Source of the DNA: a virus
IMG/VR virus record: IMGVR_UViG_3300042691_031213
Span: 1-32,390 of that record
Strand: one strand, 5' to 3'
Length of the DNA stretch: 32,390 bases
Shown here in pieces: positions 31,820-32,390 of this stretch. A program made the translations under genes and the position numbers. Under the pieces are notes generated by a model. That model was given only the letters and a program-made list of their open reading frames with translations. It was not told the DNA's origin and made no database searches. Each line of letters starts with the position of its first letter. Positions within the stretch are counted from its first letter, which is position 1.

Positions 31820-32390
31820 ATGAAACTTTTAAATGCATATTTGTGGGGATATAAAAACTGGGAAGCAGCAGACCATTCTTTAAGAAAATTTAGAGAGTTC
31901 TATTCTGATGGTGATATTTTTATAACAGTCGATGATGGTGGTGATTATCAAAACTATGAAACGATTGCAAAAAAATGGAATGCAAGGATTAAAAAAAATC
32001 CATTTAAAATAGGATATCCAGGAAATCATCAGCAACACAATGTTGGTAGAGAATGTTGGCCAAAAGACAACTCAATACTTTGGTGTGATAACATATATTG
32101 GGCATGTAAAGAGTCTGATTCTAAATTTATGATTATTTTAGAGGAAGATAGTTTTATTTTAAAACCAATTTCTATTTTAGATAAAGAATTTGGAATTGCA
32201 GGGTTTGAATATAATACAAATGTGATGCCTGCTGTACTATTGGATGTTATTAGGCAGTTAGGCGGAAATACTGATATATCTTTAAACATATTTGGAAATA
32301 AGGGATATGGAGCAGGAGGCGGATTTATAATTGATTGTGAAAAGTGGATTAAGAGTTGGGAAAAATTTAGACCAATATTGGAATTAAATT
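31820..32390 (+). CDS. Glycosyltransferase-like protein, 3' partial
   Basis: An open frame running off the window end; 190 residues are visible from ATG 31820, immediately after the preceding stop codon. It begins MKLLNAYLWGYKNWEAADHS and carries KFMIILEEDSFILKPI (102-117), where Glu108-Glu-Asp110 looks like a GT-A acidic metal motif, as in glycosyltransferase-like proteins of capsule loci. GNKGYGAGGGFIIDC follows further down. No family can be named with certainty. Confidence 0.6.
   Translation, partial: MKLLNAYLWGYKNWEAADHSLRKFREFYSDGDIFITVDDGGDYQNYETIAKKWNARIKKNPFKIGYPGNHQQHNVGRECWPKDNSILWCDNIYWACKESDSKFMIILEEDSFILKPISILDKEFGIAGFEYNTNVMPAVLLDVIRQLGGNTDISLNIFGNKGYGAGGGFIIDCEKWIKSWEKFRPILELN

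Noticed and set aside
680-32289. Open frames on the minus strand
   Set aside because: All lie opposite well-supported + strand genes, have no recognisable domains and show low-complexity antisense composition.
1-32390. CRISPR arrays, tRNA genes, insertion sequences
   Set aside because: No regularly spaced repeats, no cloverleaf-like sequence in the few gaps, and no transposase or terminal inverted repeats were seen.

Overview
This window is a strictly one-directional, tightly packed stretch of a T4-like tailed-phage genome. It starts inside a 5'-3' exonuclease gene and ends inside a glycosyltransferase-like gene. All credible genes are on the + strand, most neighbours abut or overlap by 1-41 bases, and no gene-free stretch exceeds 165 bases. 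The DNA is visibly AT-rich. A Bacteroidota host is inferred from three things: gene starts lack a consistent Shine-Dalgarno sequence; four spaced promoter elements of the form TTTG-N20-TATATT(A/T)(G/A) closely match the known Bacteroidota -33/-7 consensus (TTTG / TAnnTTTG); and there is a DUF5522-type small protein, a family I associate with Bacteroidota.

Region 1 (1-17481) is the replication and nucleotide module: exonuclease, radical SAM protein, GroES, DnaB-like helicase, cobalamin-dependent ribonucleotide reductase, DUF5522 protein, PhoH-like ATPase, thioredoxin, a small HTH protein, a Mom-like acyltransferase, a DUF4338/DruA-like protein, family B DNA polymerase, sliding clamp, dUTPase, clamp loader subunits (gp44- and gp62-like) with a zinc-ribbon protein between them, and a four-cysteine PD-(D/E)XK nuclease. 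A radical SAM gene and two SGNH-hydrolase genes sit like cargo between the core genes.

Region 2 (17507-32390) is a large glycan locus. It has two GT4 enzymes, two GT2 enzymes, a CgeB-like transferase, several glycosyltransferase-like proteins (two are paralogues), a sugar epimerase, a third SGNH hydrolase, two methyltransferases, and a translationally coupled set consisting of a phosphoribulokinase-like/class II aldolase fusion, a HAD phosphatase/nucleotidyltransferase fusion, a very short GDPD-like protein and a glycosyltransferase-like protein. This set reads as a phage-encoded pathway that makes an unusual activated sugar or polyol and passes it to the transferases. Whether the product decorates the virion, the host surface or phage DNA cannot be decided from sequence.

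The observations most worth checking are the coupled kinase-aldolase / HAD-nucleotidyltransferase / GDPD set (25425-28650), the promoters that place the start codon only 3-4 bases after the -7 box (probable leaderless mRNAs), and the HTH / Mom-like / DUF4338-like trio (7128-9405), a candidate DNA-modification or counter-defence module.
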